Virus record (IMG/VR): IMGVR_UViG_3300010388_000095
Coordinates: 1 to 38,473 of that record
Length of the DNA stretch: 38,473 nucleotides
From: a virus
Strand: one strand, 5' to 3'
This document shows positions 23,992 to 30,801 of the stretch, one piece after another (within the stretch, counting starts at the first letter, position 1; each line of letters begins with the position of its first letter). The notes beneath the pieces are model-generated. The model was not told the DNA's origin. It did not search any database and saw only the letters and a program-made list of their open reading frames with translations. The position numbers and the translations under genes were made by a program.

Positions 23992-24000
23992 TGCTATAAT
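23992..24000 (+). promoter_or_regulatory. Putative promoter, extended -10 TGCTATAAT, for the holin genes
   Basis: A consensus extended -10 (TGC-TATAAT) lies just downstream of the endolysin stop and 33 bases before the holin ATG. No clear -35 is present. It could give separate control of lysis timing. Confidence 0.6.
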
Positions 24001-24032
24001 AGTAAAAGATAAAAGGGCGAGAATGGAAACGA

Positions 24033-24287
24033 ATGTTATTTGACATTATTCGCCGTACCTTTGCAGTAATTATTCTGAAGGTTTCTGGTATCTTCGTTGG
24101 TGGAATCGTAATTGAGATTGACACCTGGAAGATTGCATCAGTAGCAGCAATTGCTGGTATTATCGATGTTGCCCAGGAACTCTCTCGCTCATACCTTGCT
24201 GATGGCAAGCTCGATGCTGACGAGATTAACCGTACATTTGGCAAGATTGCTGACAAGCACGCTCCTAAAGAAGAAACAGAAGCTTAA
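24033..24287 (+). CDS. Probable holin, small membrane protein
   Basis: This 84-residue protein has a hydrophobic segment at residues 9-30 (FAVIILKVSGIFVGGIV), a second weaker one at about 33-47, and a charged C-terminus (GKLDADEINRTFGKIADKH). This resembles r1t-type holins, with one or two membrane helices and an acidic/basic tail. It lies right after the endolysin. A mini-frame (METNVI-stop) precedes it, and the ATG at 24033 overlaps none of the flanking genes. The role is inferred from structure and context. Confidence 0.75.
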   Translation: MLFDIIRRTFAVIILKVSGIFVGGIVIEIDTWKIASVAAIAGIIDVAQELSRSYLADGKLDADEINRTFGKIADKHAPKEETEA

Positions 24288-24289
24288 TA

Positions 24290-24529
24290 ATGTCAGAGTC
24301 ACCGGAACTTTATGTAACCCTTGGAAGAATTGAGGAGAGCGTTCGCAACATGCGTGAATCGCAAGACCGTATGGAAAAGAAATTTGACGCTCAAGACATT
24401 CGCATCAACGAGATTGAACTTGATGTAAAGGAACTAAAGACTCAGCGTGACGACAAGAGCAATAAACTTGCAATCGTGATTGCTGCACTAGCAGTGGTTG
24501 TTTCTGCAATCGCAGTATTTATGCCTTAA
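24290..24529 (+). CDS. Second lysis-region membrane protein (holin or antiholin)
   Basis: This 79-residue protein has an N-terminal coiled coil (IEESVRNMRESQDRMEKKFDAQ), a charged middle (VKELKTQRDDKSNK) and a single C-terminal hydrophobic helix (LAIVIAALAVVVSAIAVF). This is the design of many small single-span holin-like proteins of actinophages found after a first holin. It is separated from the previous gene by 2 bases, so the two are translationally coupled. It could be an antiholin or a spanin-like partner. Confidence 0.7.
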   Translation: MSESPELYVTLGRIEESVRNMRESQDRMEKKFDAQDIRINEIELDVKELKTQRDDKSNKLAIVIAALAVVVSAIAVFMP

Positions 24530-24544
24530 TTTATACCCGACAAG

Positions 24545-24585
24545 ACAAAACCCCCGGTCAGAGGTGAGCCGGGGGTTTTGCTTTA
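24545..24585. terminator. Bidirectional Rho-independent terminator
   Basis: An 11-bp stem (24547-24557 with 24569-24579, AAAACCCCCGG/CCGGGGGTTTT) lies between the converging late and leftward genes. It is flanked by T-runs on both strands, so it can terminate both. Confidence 0.9.
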
Positions 24586-24819
24586 TTCAGAATCGAACAA
24601 TCGCTTGCACTTTTGACAGTTGCCTGCGTAACAGGTTCGGTCGCAGTGTGGACAGTAGAAATGCACACTGTCATCAAGTCGGATTACTCGTTCATCACAA
24701 GCACATACAAAGTGTATGATGAGTTCTGTATTTGTTGCTTCGTCATAGACGGTTTCTTGCAGGTAATTTACCTTAGGATTTGTTTGTCTTGAAAACGCTC
24801 TTGAGGGGTGACTACCCAT
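24583..24819 (-). CDS. Small Cys-rich (zinc-ribbon-like) protein
   Basis: The final 70 residues have a recognisable Cys pattern: CAC, then CPHC, TC, then CQKC at the end. This suggests a small zinc-binding ribbon. The frame extends upstream to 24918, deep inside the metallophosphoesterase; the ATG at 24819 shortens this but still overlaps that gene by 52 bases. No better start is visible, although the coding signal seems strongest from residue 10 of the shorter form. It is the last leftward gene before the terminator. Its function is unknown. Confidence 0.55.
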   Translation of the reverse strand: MGSHPSRAFSRQTNPKVNYLQETVYDEATNTELIIHFVCACDERVIRLDDSVHFYCPHCDRTCYAGNCQKCKRLFDSE

Positions 24820-26093
24820 GAGTTCATCCCGTGACGAGCGTAGTGGCCTGTTGCTTCTTTGTAATAGTGACTTCCACCATCCATTGTTGGATTTTGAACC
24901 CATAGCATTGAACCCCAATCTTCTAGTGCGTCGTGATGGAAATGATGAGTAACCAGAACATCAACAAGGCCGACAGGGTGACGGTTTGCCGCCATGGTTC
25001 GGACCCAGTTAAAGACTTTATTACGGATACCATTACCACCGCCACGACCATACACGTCACCGTGAGTAATACCATATTTCCAACCCTTAATTTCTGTGAC
25101 CATTGATACTTCATCTTCGGCAATCTCGAATGAGACGTGCTGCATGTTTGGATCGTTCTTCAATCCTACCTCAGCCATCTCAAATACGAGAAGGTCGTCG
25201 TTGTCGCCAATGGCAGTTCGGTTGCCGTTGATACGGTGTTCACCGTGGTTGCCCGGAACAACAACTACACGCACAGTCTCGAAGTGAGGTGCGAGTGTGT
25301 GCAATCCTTTGAGGATTGATGCTACTGCTAGGCGAATCTGGTCACGACGGTGACCATCAATGTGGAATGACTGCTGAGGATAGATTACACAACCCTCAAT
25401 CATGTCGCCACCGCCAATGATTACAAGTTCGTCTAGTTTACGCCCTGTGCTTCGCAGTTCTTCTAGTCTTTCTAGGGCGGACTCTAATGCTGAGTCGAAG
25501 CGTTGCACGAAGCCCAATGCGCCTCCGCCTTCGGCCTTGTGAACTTGCCAGTCGGCCCAGTCTAATACCCACGATGATTCTTTCCCATTAGTTTTGAAGT
25601 TTGTTTTTGGTTTTGATTTCAGACCAAGTTCCTTCATCAGGGCAATTGGGTCTGGGGTGTCATTGGCTTGTGTGCCTGACTTGCGAGCGATTCCGAAAGC
25701 GTAGTTGTGTTTCCACAACATCTGCTCAAGGTCACGGCTCCAGTACTGACTGTGCTTCTCTCGAAGGGTGCCAATGATTTCAACCTCGTCTGGGTTGTGC
25801 CCAAAGAGGTGAAGGATTGCTTCTGGCGACATTCCGCTAAGGGATTGTTCTAGTGAGCCGGTGCGAAGTTCGCCCTTGTCGCCGTTCCAAATTACTTCTT
25901 GGTGCTCTTGTTCTTCCATTGCTTTCTCGGTGCTTCGTGGAATCGTGATTCCAGCACAACGAGAGCGATGGTTGTTTACGGTTGACTTGCTGAAGTTGTA
26001 TTTCTCAGCAACCCAACGGCTTGACTTGGTTAGTATTTCAGACGACACTTGCTCGTTTGGGAGCAGGTCGCATACTTTACATTTCTTTTGCAA
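24768..26093 (-). CDS. Metallophosphoesterase with N-terminal Cys/HTH region
   Basis: This 441-residue protein has a calcineurin-like phosphoesterase domain from about residue 175: DWADWQVH (D178, D181, H185), GGGDMIEG (D230), PGNHGEH (N282, H283), THGD (343-346) and THHFHH (382-387). These are the two-metal nuclease/phosphatase motifs seen in Mre11/SbcD relatives. The first 50 residues contain C5-x2-C8...C46 and a helix-turn-helix-like stretch, so it may bind DNA. The start is a TTG at 26093 (AAAGGG upstream), because the conserved KCKVCDLL begins immediately. It probably processes DNA ends in recombination or replication. Confidence 0.8.
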   Translation of the reverse strand: MQKKCKVCDLLPNEQVSSEILTKSSRWVAEKYNFSKSTVNNHRSRCAGITIPRSTEKAMEEQEHQEVIWNGDKGELRTGSLEQSLSGMSPEAILHLFGHNPDEVEIIGTLREKHSQYWSRDLEQMLWKHNYAFGIARKSGTQANDTPDPIALMKELGLKSKPKTNFKTNGKESSWVLDWADWQVHKAEGGGALGFVQRFDSALESALERLEELRSTGRKLDELVIIGGGDMIEGCVIYPQQSFHIDGHRRDQIRLAVASILKGLHTLAPHFETVRVVVVPGNHGEHRINGNRTAIGDNDDLLVFEMAEVGLKNDPNMQHVSFEIAEDEVSMVTEIKGWKYGITHGDVYGRGGGNGIRNKVFNWVRTMAANRHPVGLVDVLVTHHFHHDALEDWGSMLWVQNPTMDGGSHYYKEATGHYARHGMNSWVVTPQERFQDKQILR

Positions 26094-26116
26094 GTTGTCG
26101 CCCTTTCTTAGTTGTG

Positions 26117-26713
26117 TTAATTATCGTCTTGATTGTTGTCGTTATCGTTGTTGTTGTCATTGCTGTTGTCATTGTTATTATCGAGATTAATTCTCTTTAC
26201 CCAAGCAGCACCAGCATCGCCACCCCAAGCATCCCACGCCACACGGCCTGGAGTTGGGAAACCTTTTTCGCCAGAGTTGAAACCAGTTGCCTGCTTATCA
26301 ACTGCATGACGTGCGAAGTATGATTTCATTCTAGCAACAACATCACGAGTAACTGATTCGCCAGCTGCTAGTTGTGTTGCTCGTCTGCGACCAACGCTTG
26401 TGAAGCCTGGTCCGGCTTTGCCTTCAGAGATCCACTTTAATGCTCGCTTTGCGGCGTTCTGCACACCAACTGGTGGGTTGTATGAGTTGTCGTCAGCCTC
26501 TTTGAAGAACTTAAAGATTGAGAGGAATGATTCCTTCTTGCGGTCTTTAGGGAATGTGCCACCTGGCTTCATCTTCTGAGAGATTGAGATTGCAACCATT
26601 TGGTCAACTGCCTGTTGCTTTGTCTTGTGGCACGACTTAATCTCGTAGGCGCTGTTTACTGTAGCCCAGCCACTCTTGCACTTTGGGTGCTTGTTAGTAA
26701 TGTAATACGGCAT
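26117..26713 (-). CDS. Protein with GRVAWDAWGGDAG domain and Asn/Asp tail
   Basis: This 198-residue protein has an N-terminal module (YYITNKHPKCKSGWATVN...SCHKTKQQAVDQMVAISIS), a central domain (NAAKRALKWISEGKAGPGFTSVGRRRA..LA.GESVTRDVVARMKSYFARH) ending with FPTPGRVAWDAWGGDAG..WV, and a low-complexity tail of Asn and Asp (about 21 residues). The central pattern occurs in phage proteins often linked to portal or prohead protease genes (XkdF-like) but also stands alone. Here it lies in the leftward operon, far from the head genes. Its function is unknown; peptidase or DNA-binding roles have been suggested for the family, and I cannot choose. Confidence 0.6.
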   Translation of the reverse strand: MPYYITNKHPKCKSGWATVNSAYEIKSCHKTKQQAVDQMVAISISQKMKPGGTFPKDRKKESFLSIFKFFKEADDNSYNPPVGVQNAAKRALKWISEGKAGPGFTSVGRRRATQLAAGESVTRDVVARMKSYFARHAVDKQATGFNSGEKGFPTPGRVAWDAWGGDAGAAWVKRINLDNNNDNSNDNNNDNDNNQDDN

Positions 26714-26931
26714 TAGATGTCCTGTCCATCATAAGTGACCTGTAGTTTCTGGTCACGACTGTAGAAACCATCAGCCTTAAAAATAACTGGTGGAATGTTG
26801 TTGTAAACCCTGCGAAGCGGTGCGGTGCAGTCTTCGTTCGGGCAGTGCGTGGTCTTCTGGTCCTCGTGGATGCTACGGATTTCTGTAGTTTCCCACTCGC
26901 ATTGAGGGCATTGGTAATCGTAACTTGGCAT
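26713..26931 (-). CDS. FmdB-type zinc-ribbon protein
   Basis: This 72-residue protein carries C8-x2-C11 and C30...C35 (YDYQCPQC, then THCPNEDC), the pattern of the FmdB putative regulatory family, and the motif P.VIFKADGFYSRD. It overlaps the previous and next genes through TAATG. In phages, FmdB-like proteins are common small DNA- or RNA-associated proteins of unknown role. A transcription regulation role has been proposed for the family but is not shown. Confidence 0.85.
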   Translation of the reverse strand: MPSYDYQCPQCEWETTEIRSIHEDQKTTHCPNEDCTAPLRRVYNNIPPVIFKADGFYSRDQKLQVTYDGQDI

Positions 26932-27371
26932 TAGTCCTCCGGCCAGAATCTTTGGAGCGTAGGCTTGTGGCCACGTCCTCTTAAGTAAATTATAGCGTGT
27001 CTTATTGCGTCTGTTGCGTGAGGCTCTCCGGGCTTGTAAGTTGTTAGACCTTTTTTTAGGACTGAATCTGGGACTAACTTCTTTTGGCTAGGCATTTGGT
27101 AGGTGATTGGCACCTCGGCCAAAGCCTCTAAAGCACCGATTACATAGGCTGGGGTGATGTTTGCTCCATGCACTCCAGGGCGAAGCACAAACGACTCACA
27201 GACGATTTCATCATACAGGTCGACTGGTAGTTCATTGAACCACTCTATGAAGCCTACTGGGCCTCCTGTGACCTGCCAGTGGTGGAATACTGCTGGGCCC
27301 TGATTAGGCTCAAAGCCTATGATTGCAGCCCCTGTGGTTTCTCCAGGGTCTAGGCTAAGAATTAGAGGCAT
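26931..27371 (-). CDS. RuvC/RNase H-like Holliday junction nuclease
   Basis: The protein from ATG 27371 has 146 residues and an RNase H-fold start with ILSLDPGETTGAAI (D8), the acidic VCES (E59) and a C-terminal HATDAIRHAI (D121 and H118). These are the acid triad of RuvC-type resolvases. It would cut Holliday junctions or branched DNA and thus help packaging or recombination. A longer frame starts at 27410, but AAGGATG lies 5 bases before 27371. It forms part of a tight leftward operon. Confidence 0.8.
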   Translation of the reverse strand: MPLILSLDPGETTGAAIIGFEPNQGPAVFHHWQVTGGPVGFIEWFNELPVDLYDEIVCESFVLRPGVHGANITPAYVIGALEALAEVPITYQMPSQKKLVPDSVLKKGLTTYKPGEPHATDAIRHAIIYLRGRGHKPTLQRFWPED

Positions 27372-27507
27372 TTTGCATCCTTGTCTGCCAGCACAGTTTG
27401 GCCAAAGCATCCCTTGAGCCGCTCTCGTAGCGGTCGGCGTGGAAGTCCAGTGCCCTGCCGTCTTTTACCACCTCAGCGAATGAGGCTTTTCTGCTAAATA
27501 AGTCCAC
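27355..27507 (-). CDS. 50-residue hypothetical protein (GTG start)
   Basis: The frame starts at a GTG (27507-27505) with an AGGAG ribosome site 4-5 bases upstream. It encodes VDLFSRKASFAEVVKDGRAL...ALAKLCWQTRMQNASNS. It overlaps the end of the preceding gene by 14 bases and the start of the RuvC-like gene by 17, a compact operon style. The strong ribosome site supports translation. I do not recognise the family. Confidence 0.6.
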   Translation of the reverse strand: MDLFSRKASFAEVVKDGRALDFHADRYESGSRDALAKLCWQTRMQNASNS

Positions 27508-27895
27508 TGTTCTCCTTCTTGTACTTGTTGAGTGCATGCCAGTTCACACCGGTCAACCTGCGAAGCATATTAAAAGATGTGCCGTTATTCAGCACATCTA
27601 CAACAATTCGATAATCAACTTTCTTGATGCTCTTTGAGAATATAATGGCTCTAATCTTTTCAAGATCGGAGCCGTTAACCTCCCCACCAGTCTTGCTTGT
27701 CTTGTGCATGAATCTGCTGATTGCAACATGGTTCATGCGGTTCTTGGTCAGTTTCGCTAACTGGCGATTTGACATCACGCCAAAGTATGAGACTTCTTTT
27801 AGTAAGTCTTTAAACTCGTCGTCTGTTAGTTTATGAGCACCGTCTCGCAACTGAATTGCAAGAGCGATGAACACTAATGCTCTCTCTGGTGTCAT
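27494..27895 (-). CDS. Hypothetical protein in the replication operon
   Basis: This 133-residue, mainly helical and basic protein (for example MSNRQLAKLTKNRMNHVAISRFMHK, then RRLTGVNWHALNKYKKENSG) has two stretches like helix-turn-helix segments, around residues 40-65 and 110-125. It starts with an ATGA overlap with the primase-helicase gene. It is possibly a DNA-binding accessory of replication; I do not recognise the family. Its tight coupling with the primase-helicase suggests co-function. Confidence 0.6.
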   Translation of the reverse strand: MTPERALVFIALAIQLRDGAHKLTDDEFKDLLKEVSYFGVMSNRQLAKLTKNRMNHVAISRFMHKTSKTGGEVNGSDLEKIRAIIFSKSIKKVDYRIVVDVLNNGTSFNMLRRLTGVNWHALNKYKKENSGLI

Positions 27896-30090
27896 GATAC
27901 TATCTCCAAAAATGTCTTGTGGTTTTCAACAACTGTTTTAACTCGGGCTTGTGAACGAAGTGCGTCAACCATTTCATCGAACTCACGCTTACGCTTGTTT
28001 CCGAAACGCTTGTAGGCTTCTTCGTAACGAACACGCCCACCCTTGTTGGTGACGAATGCTTCAAGGTAGTCAACCTCTCGTTGCCATTCTGATTCGCTAA
28101 TCGAAGCAGCCATGCGGACTAGGTTCTTGAACCAATCCTCTGAGTAGTGGATGGCGATTAGAACGTGGTCTACCTGAACTTCATCTGAGCGGTCGTACAT
28201 TGCAAGCAACACGGCACACTTCCAGATTGACAAGGCAAGACGCTGACGTGAAGGCTCGATTGAGTCTTCGTTTGGGTGACCTTCGGTGAAGGTTCCCATG
28301 TCCCACTTGAACTTGTTGAATCGTGCTAGTGCTTCATCGGTCATGCGAACTGGGCGAGGGAATGGTGCGCCCTTCTTCTGCCAGTAAAGTGCACTGTCAT
28401 AGATTGAGCGAACAAGGTCTTCCATCTCGAAGTCTTGGTATGAAGCAACTTCATCAGTTGCCTGCTCTACTGCTTCTAGTTCGTAGGTGCGCTCCGGTGC
28501 GTCTGCAACGACATACAAGAAACGAGCCAAGAAACCTGAGCGGAAATAATCCACTGTAAGAATTTCTGACACCTTACTTGTGATACCCATCAGGTACATG
28601 ATGAAGTTGGTTTCGGCACGGTCTGACTGAACGGCTGCATTGGCACTCTTGCCACCAGTTGAACGAATCACAACAGGAACGTGTCCGTCATACAATTCGG
28701 TGAACTGGTCTGCAGCAGTTGCCATGTAAGTCTTGGTAACGAACTCCTTGAACATACCCTGAACTTCGTCACGGTGGAACATTGAGGTCATCTTGTCACG
28801 ACTTGCAAGGTGCTTCACAAGACCTTCTGCGGTCACGTTAGAGCCGATGTCAATCTGGTATCCAACATACTTCTCGTATGAGCGAATCATGCGAAGCATC
28901 AGTTGGCGTGAGGTTGACTTACGGCTAAGTGTGGTTTCACCAAGTAGCATGAACCAAAGGTTCAGACCTAGTTTGCCGTACTTTGGTGTGCCATATCCGG
29001 TGTCCGAGAACGCTGCAGAAAGCACAGTGAACGCCGAAGCAATCTGGTACTGAACTGCACCATCTGTTTTCTTAGCAGCCCAACCAACATACTTATCAAT
29101 GAAGGTTGACTTCTTTGCAACAAAGTCACGCTCTGCTGGCTCTAGGAAATCTACGGTGCGGTCGAACTCTGCTACGGCCTCAGCTGCGAGTGGCTCAATG
29201 CCCGGCTCTGGGGTTATGAACTGAGACTGGGCACGAATCACTTCACGCCACAGGTCACCATCTGCATCCAAACGCTTTGTGCGTGATGGTGAGTGGTACT
29301 TGTTGCACTTGGCGTGTTTGGCAACCACGAACACTTCGTCAGCAGTCAGACCGGCACGGAACAATTCCATCTCAAGTTTCCAAAGCATCTTGGACATGTC
29401 TGAACCAACGTGTGGTTGCTCAAGATATAGCGACATGATGTCAGTGTTTGCTGGCAACTTCGCAAGGACTGCCATAACTTCTGGAGTCTTCTCAGGCATT
29501 GGAACGTTGCTAACCTCAAGCACGGACTCAACCTGAACGTCAGCGTAGACCTTCTCGATTTCATCAAGAGTGTAAACAAGACCTGTTGTGTACGCTTCTA
29601 CAACCTGCTTCTCAGCGTACTTGCTGTTAGCGGTGTTTGGAATGCGTAGCAACTTGGTTGGGTTCCAACCCGATAGGTCACAACCCTGATCTTTGTGGCC
29701 GTATGCGATACGCTTTGAAGCCATTGCGATACGGTGTGGATCGTACGAGTTGTCAAGAACCCAGTAAGTGTGCCATCTACCTTCAGATGTCTTTACGATA
29801 ATTGAAGGCTGTAGGCGAAAGTTCTCAGGCGCACAAGTGTCTGCGTCTGCATAAACTACTGCAACGGACTTTGCGTTCTCACGGATGCGACGCTGTTCGT
29901 AGTAAACGATTGGTGAAAAGTAAACGTCACTCGAGGCTTGTGCCTTTGAGTATGCGACCATCTCTTCGATATCGTCAGGATATGAAAAGAACTTCTGCAC
30001 TGTCGGGTTGCCGTGTGCGTCCTTGGTTACGATTGTTGCGTAACCGGCACCATTGCCGTAAATCGTTTCGAGGAAATCTACTATCTCCAT
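27892..30090 (-). CDS. Primase-helicase-like replication protein
   Basis: This 732-residue protein combines an N-terminal RepB/AEP-like primase region (SVAVVYADADT at residues 75-85, GRWHTYWVLD at 104-113, GCDLSGWNPTKLLRIPNT at 136-153) with a DUF3987-like ATPase (about residues 370-560) carrying a degenerate P-loop (GETTLSRKST, 384-393) and a Walker B-like MFHRDE (437-442). A helical, winged-helix-like C-terminus follows. It probably primes and unwinds DNA at the fork. The first helix-rich 60 residues may serve in dimerisation. An AAGGAG ribosome site precedes the ATG. Confidence 0.75.
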   Translation of the reverse strand: MEIVDFLETIYGNGAGYATIVTKDAHGNPTVQKFFSYPDDIEEMVAYSKAQASSDVYFSPIVYYEQRRIRENAKSVAVVYADADTCAPENFRLQPSIIVKTSEGRWHTYWVLDNSYDPHRIAMASKRIAYGHKDQGCDLSGWNPTKLLRIPNTANSKYAEKQVVEAYTTGLVYTLDEIEKVYADVQVESVLEVSNVPMPEKTPEVMAVLAKLPANTDIMSLYLEQPHVGSDMSKMLWKLEMELFRAGLTADEVFVVAKHAKCNKYHSPSRTKRLDADGDLWREVIRAQSQFITPEPGIEPLAAEAVAEFDRTVDFLEPAERDFVAKKSTFIDKYVGWAAKKTDGAVQYQIASAFTVLSAAFSDTGYGTPKYGKLGLNLWFMLLGETTLSRKSTSRQLMLRMIRSYEKYVGYQIDIGSNVTAEGLVKHLASRDKMTSMFHRDEVQGMFKEFVTKTYMATAADQFTELYDGHVPVVIRSTGGKSANAAVQSDRAETNFIMYLMGITSKVSEILTVDYFRSGFLARFLYVVADAPERTYELEAVEQATDEVASYQDFEMEDLVRSIYDSALYWQKKGAPFPRPVRMTDEALARFNKFKWDMGTFTEGHPNEDSIEPSRQRLALSIWKCAVLLAMYDRSDEVQVDHVLIAIHYSEDWFKNLVRMAASISESEWQREVDYLEAFVTNKGGRVRYEEAYKRFGNKRKREFDEMVDALRSQARVKTVVENHKTFLEIVS

Positions 30091-30128
30091 TGGCCCATCT
30101 TTCTTTTCTCCTTTTTAATATAACATTG
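30091..30128 (-). promoter_or_regulatory. Primase leader with ribosome site and putative -10 TGTTATATT
   Basis: Reading leftward, TGTTATATT (an extended -10; TATATT at 30117-30122) lies next to the end of the tRNA-Trp gene, followed by AAAAAGGAG and the ATG at 30090. TTATATTA also occurs before the Sak4-like gene. It may allow separate transcription of the primase-helicase gene. Confidence 0.4.
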
Positions 30129-30199
30129 CAGATCCTGAAGGAGTCGAACCTTCGCTTGCGGTGTTGGAGACCGCTGTGCTACCGTAACACTTAGAACCC
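30129..30199 (-). tRNA. tRNA-Trp (anticodon CCA)
   Basis: A complete 71-nt cloverleaf reads leftward. The acceptor stem GGGTTCT pairs with AGGATCT using three G-U pairs, and there is a 4-bp D stem with a GG-containing loop. The anticodon stem GCGGT/ACCGC encloses loop CTCCAAC (anticodon CCA), and a perfect T arm GAAGG-TTCGACT-CCTTC follows. The CCA tail is not encoded. It is the only complete tRNA in the window and directly follows the large structured RNA, so the two may be cut from one transcript. Confidence 0.88.
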
Positions 30200-30542
30200 T
30201 GGACCGAGGATATCGCCCCTACGGAATCGCCCGACTGTCGGGAGGTTAGCTTACTTCTGCAGAAGCGAGATCTAACCCGTTTGTCCGTTTGTACATTCCC
30301 GGGTGGACTAACCTTGATGGATGCACCCTGGTTGGCCTATTGCCTGTGCGCTCAGGTCTAACCAACCAAGTGTGGTGCATTCTATTAGTGCCTAACCTGC
30401 CGCAGCAAAGGGTTAGACACCCAGCAATTCCGTAGGACTGCGTACCGTGGGAATCAACCAAAGTACCGTTGCGAAAGGAACTGCTGTTTGTCGCTATTAC
30501 CTACTCACATAAGTGGCAGGCTTAGGGGAAGCGACAAGACCC

Positions 30543-30625
30543 TTGTGGAACTGCTGGGAGTTGCACCCAGGTCCTGCACATGTCCGTATACGGCTTTAAC
30601 ATGCAGTCGAAACTACTCCAGTCCC
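30543..30625 (-). other. tRNA/tmRNA-like element inside the large RNA
   Basis: Reading leftward, GGGACTG (30619-30625) pairs fully with CAGTTCC (30547-30553) as a 7-bp acceptor-like stem. Next come GTAG-TTTCGA-CTGC, an 8-bp helix with a 2-base bulge that encloses CCG-TATA-CGG, and a perfect T-arm CTGGG-TGCAACT-CCCAG (30554-30570). The 3' end reads CAGTTCCACAA. The 5' TTCGAC and the 3' end recall the ends of tmRNA (TTCGAC and CAGCTCCACCA). There is no anticodon loop and no room for a tag-encoding part, so it is a mini tRNA-like fold and not a known functional tmRNA. Confidence 0.5.
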
Positions 30626-30629
30626 TTAA

Positions 30630-30679
30630 GGTGACAGCCCTACCGCTAAGTAGGTAGTTCCGCTAAGAACACTATCACC
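30630..30679 (-). other. Three-way junction with twin TTAGCG hexaloops
   Basis: An 8-bp stem (30672-30679 with 30630-30637) encloses two hairpins side by side: GTTC-TTAGCG-GAAC (30657-30670) and CCTAC-TTAGCG-GTAGG (30639-30654). The two loops are identical in sequence although their stems differ, which suggests a selected loop motif. It lies within the large structured RNA. Confidence 0.55.
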
Positions 30680-30801
30680 AGTCGCTCACCTATTCAGTGG
30701 CTAGATACTCAATCCTCGAAATACGACAGTCTTGGATACTCTTGCTCTAGCAGTGTTTCGGTTATTGCTTATTCAGACACAGTCGTAATTGGTCTGAATC
30801 G

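Noticed and set aside
26021-26323. Rightward frame with a long Val/Ile segment resembling a membrane helix
   Set aside because: It is the antisense of the Asn/Asp-rich tail (GTT/GTC/ATT repeats) and shows no start context.
29802-30194. A 130-codon rightward frame across the primase start and the tRNA
   Set aside because: It runs antisense to a well-supported gene and over the tRNA-Trp; no ribosome site or recognisable product.
30246-30461. A 71-codon leftward frame in the structured RNA
   Set aside because: It is not supported by a ribosome site, has odd composition (CGRLGTNRMHH...), and its DNA is dominated by inverted repeats that do not follow codons.
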